Source: UBA4416 sp963422675 (lineage in GTDB: Bacteria > Bacteroidota > Bacteroidia > B-17B0 > Aurantibacillaceae). From it: a DNA stretch of 64,000 nucleotides. Positions 18,306 through 25,855 of this stretch are shown in pieces. Under the pieces are notes generated by a model. The model was not told the DNA's origin. It was given only the letters and a program-made list of their open reading frames with translations, and ran no database searches. The stretch is taken from the NCBI GenBank assembly GCA_963422675.2, contig CAXVYS010000011.1, positions 17,726-81,725 on the forward strand. Reading direction: 5' to 3'. The position numbers were made by a program, and so were the translations under genes. Positions within the stretch are counted from its first letter, which is position 1. Each line of letters begins with the position of its first letter.

Positions 18306-19319
18306 GTGGAAAATACGTTTAAACATTTACAAACTGCGCATTGCGAAAACGGTGTAGCTACAGGATTATTAAGACATCACGGCCTTGAGTTTATGACAGA
18401 ACCATTAATGTTTGGTTTAGGCTCCGGTATCTTTTATATTCATATTCCGTTTTTAATGGTTAATGGCGGTCCTGCCATATCTTACAGAAGTATGCCCGGT
18501 TGGATCTTTAGCCGCGCGAGTAAGTTACTTGGAGTAAAAGTTAATCGCAAAAAGTTTAACAGCGAAAAAGAAGCCTTCGAATATCTGAATAAACAAATTC
18601 AATTAAGTAACCCCGTTGGATGCCAGGTGGGTGTTTATAACCTACCCTATTTTCCATCTGAATACCGCTTTCACTTTAATGCTCACAACATAGTTGTATA
18701 CGGTAAAGAAAACGGTAATTATTTGGTAAGCGACCCGGTTATGGAAACAGTAACTACACTTACCGAAGAAGATATGCTCAAAGTACGCTTTGCAAAAGGT
18801 CCTTTAGCCCCTAAAGGTCATGTCTATTACCCTGAAAACGTAAAGCCGGTAAGTAAAGAAGAGATCCAAAAAGCCATTAGCAAAGCCATTAAACGTTCGG
18901 CATTTGACATGCTTAAAATTCCCGGACCTATTGCCGGTGTTGACGGCATAAATTATACGGCTAACCAGGTACGTAAATGGCGCAGTAAATTAGGCCCACG
19001 TAAAGCTGCCTTATATGTAGGACAGATCGTTCGGATGCAGGAAGAAATTGGTACAGGTGGTGGCGGATTTCGTTTTTTGTATGCAGCATTTTTAGAGCAG
19101 GCTAACGGTTATATCCCTAATGATGAGTTGTTAACCCTTTCTGATGAATTTACGAAAGCCGGTGATATGTGGCGTGCAAGTGCCATTAACATGGGACGTA
19201 TTTTTAAAGGCAGGCTAAATGAGCAAAAAGATTTTGAAGAAAGTGCTGATATGATGGATGAAATTGCAGAAGTAGAACGCCAGGCTTTTAAGAAATTAAG
19301 TAAGATTAAATTACTGTAG
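18306..19319 (+). CDS. BtrH N-terminal domain protein (acyl-ACP transfer-like)
   Basis: A 337-residue protein starting at a GTG at 18306, two bases after the preceding stop. The N-terminal ~140 residues resemble the BtrH/peptidase C39-like fold: Cys13 in TAHCENGVATGLLRHHG and a His in NAHNIVVYGKENGNYLVSDP. BtrH itself moves an acyl group from an acyl carrier protein to an antibiotic amine, so an ACP-dependent acyl transfer is plausible here. The C-terminal half is helical and of unknown function. It ends the plus-strand trio; a convergent T9SS gene ends 18 bases away. In flexirubin-type clusters such a gene is often followed by ABC transporter genes, which here lie 27 kb away. Confidence 0.7.
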   Translation: MENTFKHLQTAHCENGVATGLLRHHGLEFMTEPLMFGLGSGIFYIHIPFLMVNGGPAISYRSMPGWIFSRASKLLGVKVNRKKFNSEKEAFEYLNKQIQLSNPVGCQVGVYNLPYFPSEYRFHFNAHNIVVYGKENGNYLVSDPVMETVTTLTEEDMLKVRFAKGPLAPKGHVYYPENVKPVSKEEIQKAISKAIKRSAFDMLKIPGPIAGVDGINYTANQVRKWRSKLGPRKAALYVGQIVRMQEEIGTGGGGFRFLYAAFLEQANGYIPNDELLTLSDEFTKAGDMWRASAINMGRIFKGRLNEQKDFEESADMMDEIAEVERQAFKKLSKIKLL

Positions 19320-19337
19320 ATACACACATCTTCAGAG

Positions 19338-20348
19338 CTAATTACCCTTCTCGATCGCAATTCTTTTTCGGTACTCTTTTTGAGCAAATTGTAATTTCAA
19401 GGTATAAATACCTTTTTCAAGGAAGGAAGTATTTATTTTTAATTGGGTTCCCTGTCTCTCATAATCTACAGGCAATTCCTGTCCCATAGAATTAATAAAT
19501 GTAACAATAGCCTTCTGATCATTTTCAGTATCAATAAATACCATATGCTCAGCAGGATTTGGGTAAATTTTAAATCCGATAGCTGCCATATCAACAGATA
19601 CAATAGGAGAGTACGTAAATTTTTTACCGTAGTCCGTTTGCTTTAAACGGTAATACGATAATCCTTCCAAAGGTTTGCTATCAATAGAAGTATAATATTT
19701 AGTCTCTAAAAAAGTACCGGCTCCCGGTATAGTTTGTATGGTTTCCCAGTCTATAGCATCTGCTGAACGTTCAATACTAAAAAAATCATTATCTAATTGT
19801 GTCGCAGTAGCCCAGCCCGTTACTACCTGTTTGTGATCAGGAACTGCCGTAAAATAAAGTAGTTCAATGGGTAATCCACTATATAAAACAATACCAATGT
19901 TATCGAGAATCAATCCACACGTGGTTCCTCCAAAATTAGCAGCAATATTAAGGTTAGCAGAAGCCTGCGAAGCCGTAAAGGTAAAAACAGATGTTTGCCA
20001 GGTAAAAACAGCAACCGTACTTGAAATAGTAGCACTTAAATTACTTCCAAAAGTAATATTGGCTCCTGCAGGGTTTGGCCCAGGACAACCACCGGTTCTT
20101 CTTGAATAGGTAATTGAAAACTGGTATGAACTTCCAACCGTAAGTCCGCTGATGGTTTGGCATAAACCTGCTGCTGCATCTACTTCTGCAACAGAATTAC
20201 CACCTGAACCTCCATATACACTTTCAGGGTTTGTTTCGGGGCTACAACCCCAGGAGGACGTTCCGGATGCAAAATCCCCATTGACTACAAATTGCGCAGT
20301 AACAAGGTTACTATACAGCAAAATAAAAACTATATAAAAATACTTCAA
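19338..20348 (-). CDS. T9SS-secreted protein with carbohydrate-binding-like domain
   Basis: A 336-residue secreted protein starting at a TTG at 20348 (MKYFYIVFILLYSNLVTAQF, a signal peptide; no ATG is available). Residues 20-155 resemble a beta-sandwich carbohydrate-binding module (VVNGDFASGTSSWGC, then LILDNIGIVLYSG). Residues 160-255 form an Fn3-like module (NDFFSIERSADAIDWETI, YYRLKQTDYGKKFTYSP) also found in the 518-residue protein at 54532. The last ~75 residues are a type A sorting domain (FKIYPNPAEHMVFIDT to KRIAIEKGN), so it should cross the outer membrane by T9SS and be surface-attached or released. Ligand unknown. Confidence 0.85.
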   Translation of the reverse strand: MKYFYIVFILLYSNLVTAQFVVNGDFASGTSSWGCSPETNPESVYGGSGGNSVAEVDAAAGLCQTISGLTVGSSYQFSITYSRRTGGCPGPNPAGANITFGSNLSATISSTVAVFTWQTSVFTFTASQASANLNIAANFGGTTCGLILDNIGIVLYSGLPIELLYFTAVPDHKQVVTGWATATQLDNDFFSIERSADAIDWETIQTIPGAGTFLETKYYTSIDSKPLEGLSYYRLKQTDYGKKFTYSPIVSVDMAAIGFKIYPNPAEHMVFIDTENDQKAIVTFINSMGQELPVDYERQGTQLKINTSFLEKGIYTLKLQFAQKEYRKRIAIEKGN

Positions 20349-20578
20349 TGATTTAAACGTTAAAGTAAAACTAATGAAAATTAGTAACCAAGAGTGTTAA
20401 AAAGAGTGTTAAAATCGATGTTTCTAATTTATATAAACTAAAAAAGAGATAAACCAATGCTAAAGAATAGGTTATAATCATGCATGGAATTATATTATTT
20501 CTGAATAGCCAACCTTTAGCACTTGCACATTTCAAAACAAGAACATCGAAGGGTTGTATTAATAGCTAGTTAAACTAA
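20349..20578. other. Intergenic stretch upstream of the T9SS gene
   Basis: No gene seen. It contains a perfect 12-base tandem duplication, AAGAGTGTTAAA twice, at about 20390-20413. The rest is ordinary AT-rich sequence that should include the promoter of the T9SS gene ending at 19338. Confidence 0.4.
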
Positions 20579-20722
20579 TTAGTGTTGCACAACAATCTTC
20601 CTTCTCTGTATCTTTTGATCAACTCCATAAACCACAACAAAATAAACGCCATTTGCTATTTCATTAAGGTTAATTCCCTCTCCAAACTCCAGCGTAAAAA
20701 GCGTTTTTAGCACAATTAATTG
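20579..20722 (-). pseudogene. T9SS sorting-domain remnant behind the ORF6N gene
   Basis: Translated on the minus strand, 20582-20722 gives about 47 residues including LEFGEGINLNEIANG, VYFVVVYGVDQKIQRR and KIVVQH, then a stop at 20579. This is the end of a type A T9SS sorting domain. It has no YPNP start, no body and no start codon. It follows the stop codon of the ORF6N gene (20723-20725) directly and in the same reading frame. It is most simply the 3' relic of a secreted-protein gene whose upstream part was lost or replaced. Confidence 0.75.
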
Positions 20723-21253
20723 TTATTCCTCTTTAATTCTATTCGTTTCATACCCGATCTGTTTGCGCTCTCTTTGGTTTGTTTGCTGTTTATCTTTTTG
20801 TAATAAATAGTTAATGGCTTCGTAAACATCCTTAAATTGCTTATTGTAGGTATTTTCCAGTTCTTTTAGTTTAATATTTAACGCTGTATTTGTTAAAGCA
20901 AATTGTTTTAAGGCTATAAAAGCCCGCATAATGGCAATATTTACATCAATAGCTTTGTCGCTATTAAGTATGCCGCTTAACATGGCTACTCCTTGTTCGG
21001 TAAATACGTAGGGTAAGTATTTACTATACTTTCCTTTTCCAGATTCTAAGGACGCAATTTGCGTCCTTAGAAGATTATACTCATCTCTGGCTAATTCGAA
21101 CATAAAATCACCCGGAAAACGTTTCGAATTACGTTTCACTGCTTCTTTAAGTCTTTTTGTTTCTACCGCATAAAGCTCTGCTAAATCATAATCTAACATT
21201 ACTTTTTGTCCTCTTATTTCATAAATTTTTGTTTGAATCACTTGTAATTCCAT
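20723..21253 (-). CDS. ORF6N domain-containing protein
   Basis: A 176-residue protein from the ATG at 21253 (MELQVIQTKIYEIRGQKVML); the frame is open to 21331 but the extra 26 residues are not family-like. Residues 1-~90 are the ORF6N domain (DYDLAELYAVETKRLKEAVK, FPGDFMFEL, LPYVFTEQGVAMLSGIL), a DNA-binding module first described in phage proteins and frequent in Bacteroidota genomes as single accessory genes. The C-terminal ~60 residues are coiled-coil-like. The function is not established; a phage- or mobile-derived regulator is the usual guess. A perfect palindrome lies about 60 bases upstream, and a T9SS tail remnant lies immediately downstream in frame. Confidence 0.85.
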   Translation of the reverse strand: MELQVIQTKIYEIRGQKVMLDYDLAELYAVETKRLKEAVKRNSKRFPGDFMFELARDEYNLLRTQIASLESGKGKYSKYLPYVFTEQGVAMLSGILNSDKAIDVNIAIMRAFIALKQFALTNTALNIKLKELENTYNKQFKDVYEAINYLLQKDKQQTNQRERKQIGYETNRIKEE

Positions 21254-21284
21254 CTTTCTATAAATTAAATTGTTTCTCTTAAAA

Positions 21285-21292
21285 CAAAAGTA
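21285..21292 (-). promoter_or_regulatory. Candidate -7 element of the ORF6N gene
   Basis: TACTTTTG on the minus strand fits TAnnTTTG, about 32 bases before the ATG at 21253. The expected -33 TTTG is not at standard spacing. The palindrome at 21314-21330 occupies that place. Confidence 0.4.
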
Positions 21293-21313
21293 ATTTTTTT
21301 TATAGCAAAGTAC

Positions 21314-21330
21314 TGCTACAGATTGTAGCA
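21314..21330. promoter_or_regulatory. Perfect palindrome upstream of ORF6N (candidate operator)
   Basis: TGCTACA-GAT-TGTAGCA has two perfect 7-base arms around a 3-base spacer, in the promoter region of the ORF6N gene. A near-identical copy is found at 57780-57796. Its position suits autoregulation, but the binding protein is unknown. Confidence 0.5.
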
Positions 21331-21364
21331 TCTTACAACACTGTGCTTAGGTTTGTTCACGCAA

Positions 21365-21411
21365 ATTATCCCTCCTGCGGGCACCTCTTTCAAAAAGAGT
21401 TTTTAGGGCAA
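21365..21411. repeat. REP-like hairpin element
   Basis: The sequence ATTATCCCTCCTGCGGGCACC, split here as ATTATCCCTCC and TGCGGGCACC, runs into the small hairpin CTCTTT-CAA-AAAGAG (21385-21399) and then TTTTTAGGGC. It resembles extragenic palindromic elements common in Bacteroidota. It lies between the rpoC terminator and the ORF6N gene. Confidence 0.35.
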
Positions 21412-21413
21412 TA

Positions 21414-21447
21414 AAAAACCCTCCCGATTTATCATCGGAAGGGTTTT
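21414..21447 (-). terminator. Rho-independent terminator of the rpoBC operon
   Basis: Arms AAAACCCTCCCGAT and ATCGGAAGGGTTTT around a TTATC loop, with one wobble position on the minus-strand transcript, are followed on the minus strand by a run of T. It begins about 22 bases after the rpoC stop at 21470. Confidence 0.85.
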
Positions 21448-21469
21448 AATTATGATACGATATATAAGC

Positions 21470-24268
21470 TTAAGCTTCTTCTTCGATTTCTTCTTTCGAA
21501 GCCATTAAACGCTCGTACTCTTCTTTACTACCAACAACGATTTTTTCGTATTGACGTAAACCTGTACCAGCCGGGATTAAGTGACCAACAATTACATTCT
21601 CTTTCAAGCCTTGTAATGTATCTACTTTTCCGTTTACAGCTGCTTCGTTTAATACTTTCGTAGTTTCCTGGAAAGATGCTGCAGAAATCCAACTGCTTGT
21701 TTGTAACGATGCTCTTGTAATACCTTGTAAGATTGGAGTAGCTGTTGCAGGAACTGCATCACGTGCTTCTACCAGTTGTTTATCTTTACGACGTAATACG
21801 GAGTTCTCATCACGTAATTTACGGGTAGTTACAATTTGTCCGCGTTTCAGGTTTTCAGAATCACCCGGTTCTACTACTACTTTTTTAGCATATAGATTAT
21901 CGTTCTCAGCCATAAAGTCAATTTTATTAATCAACTGTAATTCTAAGAAAGATGTATCACCCGGATCTTCAATCTGAACTTTACGCATCATCTGACGAAC
22001 GATCGTTTCGAAATGCTTGTCATTCAGTTTTTGTCCCTGTAAACGGTATACCTCTTGAATCTCATTTACTAAGTATTCCTGAACTGCTGTAGGGCCTTTA
22101 ATTGCTAAGATATCACCAGGAGAAGTTGCTCCGTCAGATAATTGCTCACCTGCTTTCACGAAATCATTTTCCTGTACTAAGATATGTTTAGATAAAGATA
22201 CTAAGTAACGGTGTTGTTCACCTGTTTTAGCTTCTACAACCACTTCACGGTTACCACGTTTAATTTTACCAAACGTAACAATACCGTCAATTTCAGAAAC
22301 AACTGCAGGATTACTTGGGTTACGTGCTTCGAATAATTCGGTTACACGTGGTAAACCTCCTGTAATATCTCCTGTTTTACCAGTAACACGAGGAATCTTC
22401 ACTAAGATCTGACCCGGTTCGATTTTCGCTTTTTCATTAACAATGATATGTGCGCTAACCGGTAAGTTATATGTTTTTAAAGGCTCACCTTTTTTATCCA
22501 CAATTCGCATTAATGGAGATAAAGTTTTGTCTTTAGATTCAATAATTACTTTTTCACGGAAACCTGTTTGTTCATCGGATTCTTCACGGTAAGTCACGTT
22601 TTCTTTAATTCCTTCGTACTCAACATTTCCACCAAATTCAGAAACGATAACCGCATTATATGGATCCCAATCACAAATTACATCACCTTTTTTCACTTTC
22701 GCGCTAGGTTTGATATACAATTGAGAACCGTAAGGAATATTTCCTGTAGTTAATGTAATACCGGTATTAGAATCAACGATACGAACCTCAGTAGAACGGC
22801 CAATAACCACATTAGCTTTTGTTCCGTCCTGGTTAATACGTTCAACGGTACGTAACTCATCAATTTCTGCAATACCATCGTATTTAGCAATTAAGCTCGA
22901 TGATGCTGCCGTGTTAGATGCTGTACCCCCAACGTGGAACGTACGTAATGTTAACTGTGTACCCGGCTCACCAATAGATTGTGCTGCAATAACACCTACT
23001 GCCTCACCTAACTGTACCTGACGGCCATTCGCTAAGTTACGTCCGTAGCATTTAGAACATACACCTAATTTAGATTCACACGTTAATACCGAACGAATTT
23101 CAACTGATTCGATTGGAGACGCTTCGATCATATCTGATACATCTTCCGTGATCATTTCGCTACCGGAAACAATAAGTTCTCCTGTAGTTGGATGATACAC
23201 ATCGTTTAATGCGATACGACCTAAGATACGATCACGTAAAGTTTCAACCACATCATCATTGTTTCTCAATGCTGTTGCTGTTAATCCACGTAAGGTACCA
23301 CAATCTTCTTCGTTAATGATAACGTCTTGCGCCACATCCACCAAACGACGGGTTAAGTAACCCGCATCAGCTGTTTTTAATGCCGTATCCGCTAAACCTT
23401 TACGGGCACCATGGGTAGAAATAAAGTATTCTAAGATCGATAACCCTTCACGGAAGTTAGATAATACCGGATTCTCAATAATGGAAGCCGTTGTATCACC
23501 TGCTTTCTGTGGTTTAGCCATTAAACCACGCATACCACTTAACTGTTTAATTTGCTCTTTAGAACCACGGGCACCGGAATCAAGCATCATATAAACCGCG
23601 TTAAAGCCTTGTTTATCTGAACTTAAATTGTCCAATACTTTTTTAGTTACTTTAGAGTTGGCATGCGTCCAGATATCAATTACCTGGTTGTAACGTTCGT
23701 TATTAGTAATGAAACCCATTGAGTAGTTATTAATAACCTCGTCAACTTGCGCTTGAGCTTCAGCAATAATTTTTAATTTCTCTGCTGGTGTTTCAATATC
23801 ACCTAAGTTAAATGATAAACCACCTTTGAAAGCCGTTTGGAATCCTAATGTTTTAATATCATCTAGGAATTTAGCTGTTTTAGCCATACCTGTTTTCTTA
23901 ACTACCATCCCAATGATATCACGTAATGATTTCTTGGTTAATAATTCGTTGATATATCCAACTTCATGCGGTACAACCTGATTAAAGATTACACGGCCTA
24001 CAGTAGAATCGATTACTTTAGTAGTTAAAGCAGTTCCTTCTAATGCATTGGTAACACGGATTTTAATTTGCGCGTGCATATCCACTTGCTTCTCGTTTAA
24101 CGCGATAACAACTTCTTCTGCACTATAGAAGCTTTTACCTTCGCCTTTAACGGCATCGTTAGGTAAATTCTTTTTAGATTTAGTTAAGTAATATAAACCT
24201 AAAACCATATCCTGAGATGGAACCGCAACCGGCGCACCGTTAGATGGGTTTAAGATATTATGAGAAGC
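21470..24268 (-). CDS. rpoC: rpoC piece 3 (C-terminal two-thirds)
   Basis: In-frame portion of RpoC from ASHNILNPSNGAPVAVPSQD to the C-terminus (EEIEEEA). It includes the rim helices, bridge-helix and trigger-loop region (GEPGTQLTLRTFHVGGTA) and the second zinc site (CESKLGVCSKCYGRNL). The open frame itself extends to 24400, but its first 44 residues are an out-of-frame reading of the preceding part. Confidence 0.8.
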   Translation of the reverse strand, partial: ASHNILNPSNGAPVAVPSQDMVLGLYYLTKSKKNLPNDAVKGEGKSFYSAEEVVIALNEKQVDMHAQIKIRVTNALEGTALTTKVIDSTVGRVIFNQVVPHEVGYINELLTKKSLRDIIGMVVKKTGMAKTAKFLDDIKTLGFQTAFKGGLSFNLGDIETPAEKLKIIAEAQAQVDEVINNYSMGFITNNERYNQVIDIWTHANSKVTKKVLDNLSSDKQGFNAVYMMLDSGARGSKEQIKQLSGMRGLMAKPQKAGDTTASIIENPVLSNFREGLSILEYFISTHGARKGLADTALKTADAGYLTRRLVDVAQDVIINEEDCGTLRGLTATALRNNDDVVETLRDRILGRIALNDVYHPTTGELIVSGSEMITEDVSDMIEASPIESVEIRSVLTCESKLGVCSKCYGRNLANGRQVQLGEAVGVIAAQSIGEPGTQLTLRTFHVGGTASNTAASSSLIAKYDGIAEIDELRTVERINQDGTKANVVIGRSTEVRIVDSNTGITLTTGNIPYGSQLYIKPSAKVKKGDVICDWDPYNAVIVSEFGGNVEYEGIKENVTYREESDEQTGFREKVIIESKDKTLSPLMRIVDKKGEPLKTYNLPVSAHIIVNEKAKIEPGQILVKIPRVTGKTGDITGGLPRVTELFEARNPSNPAVVSEIDGIVTFGKIKRGNREVVVEAKTGEQHRYLVSLSKHILVQENDFVKAGEQLSDGATSPGDILAIKGPTAVQEYLVNEIQEVYRLQGQKLNDKHFETIVRQMMRKVQIEDPGDTSFLELQLINKIDFMAENDNLYAKKVVVEPGDSENLKRGQIVTTRKLRDENSVLRRKDKQLVEARDAVPATATPILQGITRASLQTSSWISAASFQETTKVLNEAAVNGKVDTLQGLKENVIVGHLIPAGTGLRQYEKIVVGSKEEYERLMASKEEIEEEA

Positions 24269-24293
24269 AACATTAAGATTTGTGTTTCCAGGA

Positions 24294-24572
24294 TACGGCT
24301 GCATGTCCCAACGGAACGTGAACAGCCATTTGATCACCGTCAAAATCGGCATTGAACGCTGTACAAACCAATGGATGTAACTGGATTGCTTTTCCTTCAA
24401 TTAATTTTGGTTGGAAAGCCTGAATACCTAATCTGTGTAATGTCGGGGCACGGTTTAACATTACCGGATGTCCTTTCAATACATTTTCTAAAATATCCCA
24501 AACAATTGGTTCTTTTTTATCTACAATTTTTTTAGCAGATTTTACAGTTTTAACAATACCACGCTCAATCAT
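24294..24572 (-). CDS. rpoC: rpoC piece 2 (active-site segment, shifted frame)
   Basis: About 93 residues from MIERGIVKTVKSAKK to VPLGHAAV, in a frame one base off from its neighbours. It holds RAPTLHRLGIQAFQP and the catalytic Mg-binding NADFDGDQ. The frame runs on a few meaningless codons to a stop at 24273. Confidence 0.8.
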
Positions 24573-25765
24573 TTACGAATGATAAACGGTTTGAAAAGCT
24601 CTGCAGCCATTTCTTTTGGTAAACCGCACTCATGTAATTTTAATTCAGGCCCTACAACAATTACCGAACGAGCCGAGTAATCCACACGTTTCCCTAATAA
24701 GTTTTGACGGAAACGGCCTTGTTTACCTTTTAATGAATCGGATAATGATTTTAACGCTCTGTTTGATTCAGTTTTAACCGCATTTGATTTACGAGAGTTA
24801 TCAAATAATGAATCTACTGACTCTTGTAACATACGTTTTTCGTTACGTAAGATTACATCCGGTGCTTTAATCTCGATCAAACGTTTTAAACGGTTGTTAC
24901 GGATAATTACACGACGGTATAAATCATTTAAATCGGAAGTTGCGAAACGACCACCATCTAATGGAACCAAAGGACGCAATTCTGGTGGAATAACCGGAAC
25001 TGTTTTAATGATCATCCACTCAGGTTTGTTTTCGATATGCCCTTGAGCAGAACGGAAAGCTTCAATAACCTGAAGACGTTTTAATGCTTCGTTTTTACGT
25101 TGCTGAGAAGTCTCTGTATTTGCTTTATGACGTAATTCGTAAGATAATTCATCTAACTGTAAACGTGATAATAAATCCTGAAGTGCTTCTGCACCCATTT
25201 TAGCGATAAATTTATTTGGATCGTTATCATCCAATAAATGATTTTCTTTTGGTAAAGTATCAACTAAATTTAAGTATTCTTCTTCTGTTAAGAAATCCAA
25301 ATACGCTGTTCCGTTTTGAGCAGCAACACCTGCATTAATTACTACATAACGTTCGTAGTAAATAATCATGTCTAATTTTTTAGTTGGTAATCCTAATAAA
25401 TAACCAATTTTATTTGGTAATGAACGGAAATACCAGATATGAGCAACAGGAACCACTAAATTAATGTGTCCCATACGCTCACGACGTACTTTTTTCTCAG
25501 TAACCTCTACACCACAACGGTCGCAGATAATTCCTTTGTAACGGATACGTTTGTATTTACCGCAATGGCATTCGTAATCTTTTACCGGCCCAAATATACG
25601 CTCGCAAAACAAACCATCTCTTTCTGGTTTGTAAGTACGGTAGTTAATGGTTTCCGGTTTTAATACTTCCCCGCTACTGCGTTGTAGTATCGTTTCAGGC
25701 GACGCTAAACTAATAGTGATTTTAGAGAAGTTTGATTTTACTTTGTTATCTTTTCTTAAAGCCAT
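24569..25765 (-). CDS. rpoC: rpoC piece 1 (N-terminal third)
   Basis: 398 residues from the ATG at 25765 (MALRKDNKVKSNFSK). It carries the zinc-binding CHCGKYKRIRYKGIICDRC, the clamp and the lid/rudder region (RFRQNLLGKRVDYSARSVIV). It stops prematurely right after AAELFKPFIIRK, where the missing A creates a TGA overlapping the ATG of the next piece. Confidence 0.8.
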   Translation of the reverse strand: MALRKDNKVKSNFSKITISLASPETILQRSSGEVLKPETINYRTYKPERDGLFCERIFGPVKDYECHCGKYKRIRYKGIICDRCGVEVTEKKVRRERMGHINLVVPVAHIWYFRSLPNKIGYLLGLPTKKLDMIIYYERYVVINAGVAAQNGTAYLDFLTEEEYLNLVDTLPKENHLLDDNDPNKFIAKMGAEALQDLLSRLQLDELSYELRHKANTETSQQRKNEALKRLQVIEAFRSAQGHIENKPEWMIIKTVPVIPPELRPLVPLDGGRFATSDLNDLYRRVIIRNNRLKRLIEIKAPDVILRNEKRMLQESVDSLFDNSRKSNAVKTESNRALKSLSDSLKGKQGRFRQNLLGKRVDYSARSVIVVGPELKLHECGLPKEMAAELFKPFIIRK

Positions 25766-25814
25766 TTTTTTGCTTTTTGGTTTTAGTGATAATAAAAATT
25801 CATTGTCCTTGTCT

Positions 25815-25836
25815 CCCTTCGCCAGCTGGCGAAGGG
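25815..25836. repeat. 22-base perfect palindrome between rpoB and rpoC
   Basis: Arms CCCTTCGCCAG and CTGGCGAAGGG, followed by GATTAAGGGGTGTG. This has the look of a repetitive extragenic palindrome. It lies in the 90-base rpoB-rpoC spacer and is transcribed with the operon, where it would fold as a strong hairpin. It lacks the T-run of a terminator. Confidence 0.6.
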
Positions 25837-25855
25837 ATTAAGGGGTGTGTATCTT

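Larger units (their letters stand above)
21470..25765 (-). pseudogene. rpoC: rpoC, RNA polymerase beta-prime subunit, interrupted by three indels
   Basis: The whole locus spans 1432 codons including the stop, the normal Bacteroidota RpoC length, but reads in three pieces. (a) At about 24569-24573 one A is missing where CGT-AAA-ATG is expected, giving a premature TGA after FIIRK. (b) At 24292-24293 two extra bases follow GHAAV. (c) At 24269-24270 one base is missing before ASHNIL. The net change is zero, so both outer parts share a frame. The active-site segment NADFDGDQMAVH lies intact in the shifted middle part. All other parts look normal, including the zinc site CHCGKYKRIRYKGIICDRC and the trigger-loop region. 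As rpoC is essential, clustered sequence or assembly errors are the likeliest cause. Confidence 0.85.

Noticed and set aside
20579..20725. Stop-codon readthrough making a secreted ORF6N-T9SS fusion
   Set aside because: The ORF6N protein has no signal peptide, so a T9SS tail would be useless. The parallel fic case has two stops in a row.
20696..21415. Possible target-site-like direct repeats around the ORF6N gene (AAAAAGCGTTTTTAGCAC versus AAAAAGAGTTTTTAGGGC)
   Set aside because: The similarity is imperfect and mostly A/T runs; one copy is part of a REP-like element.
24268..24573. Programmed ribosomal frameshifting in rpoC
   Set aside because: It would need three separate events, including a two-base one, and I see no slippery site with a stimulatory structure. 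Sequence error explains it more simply.
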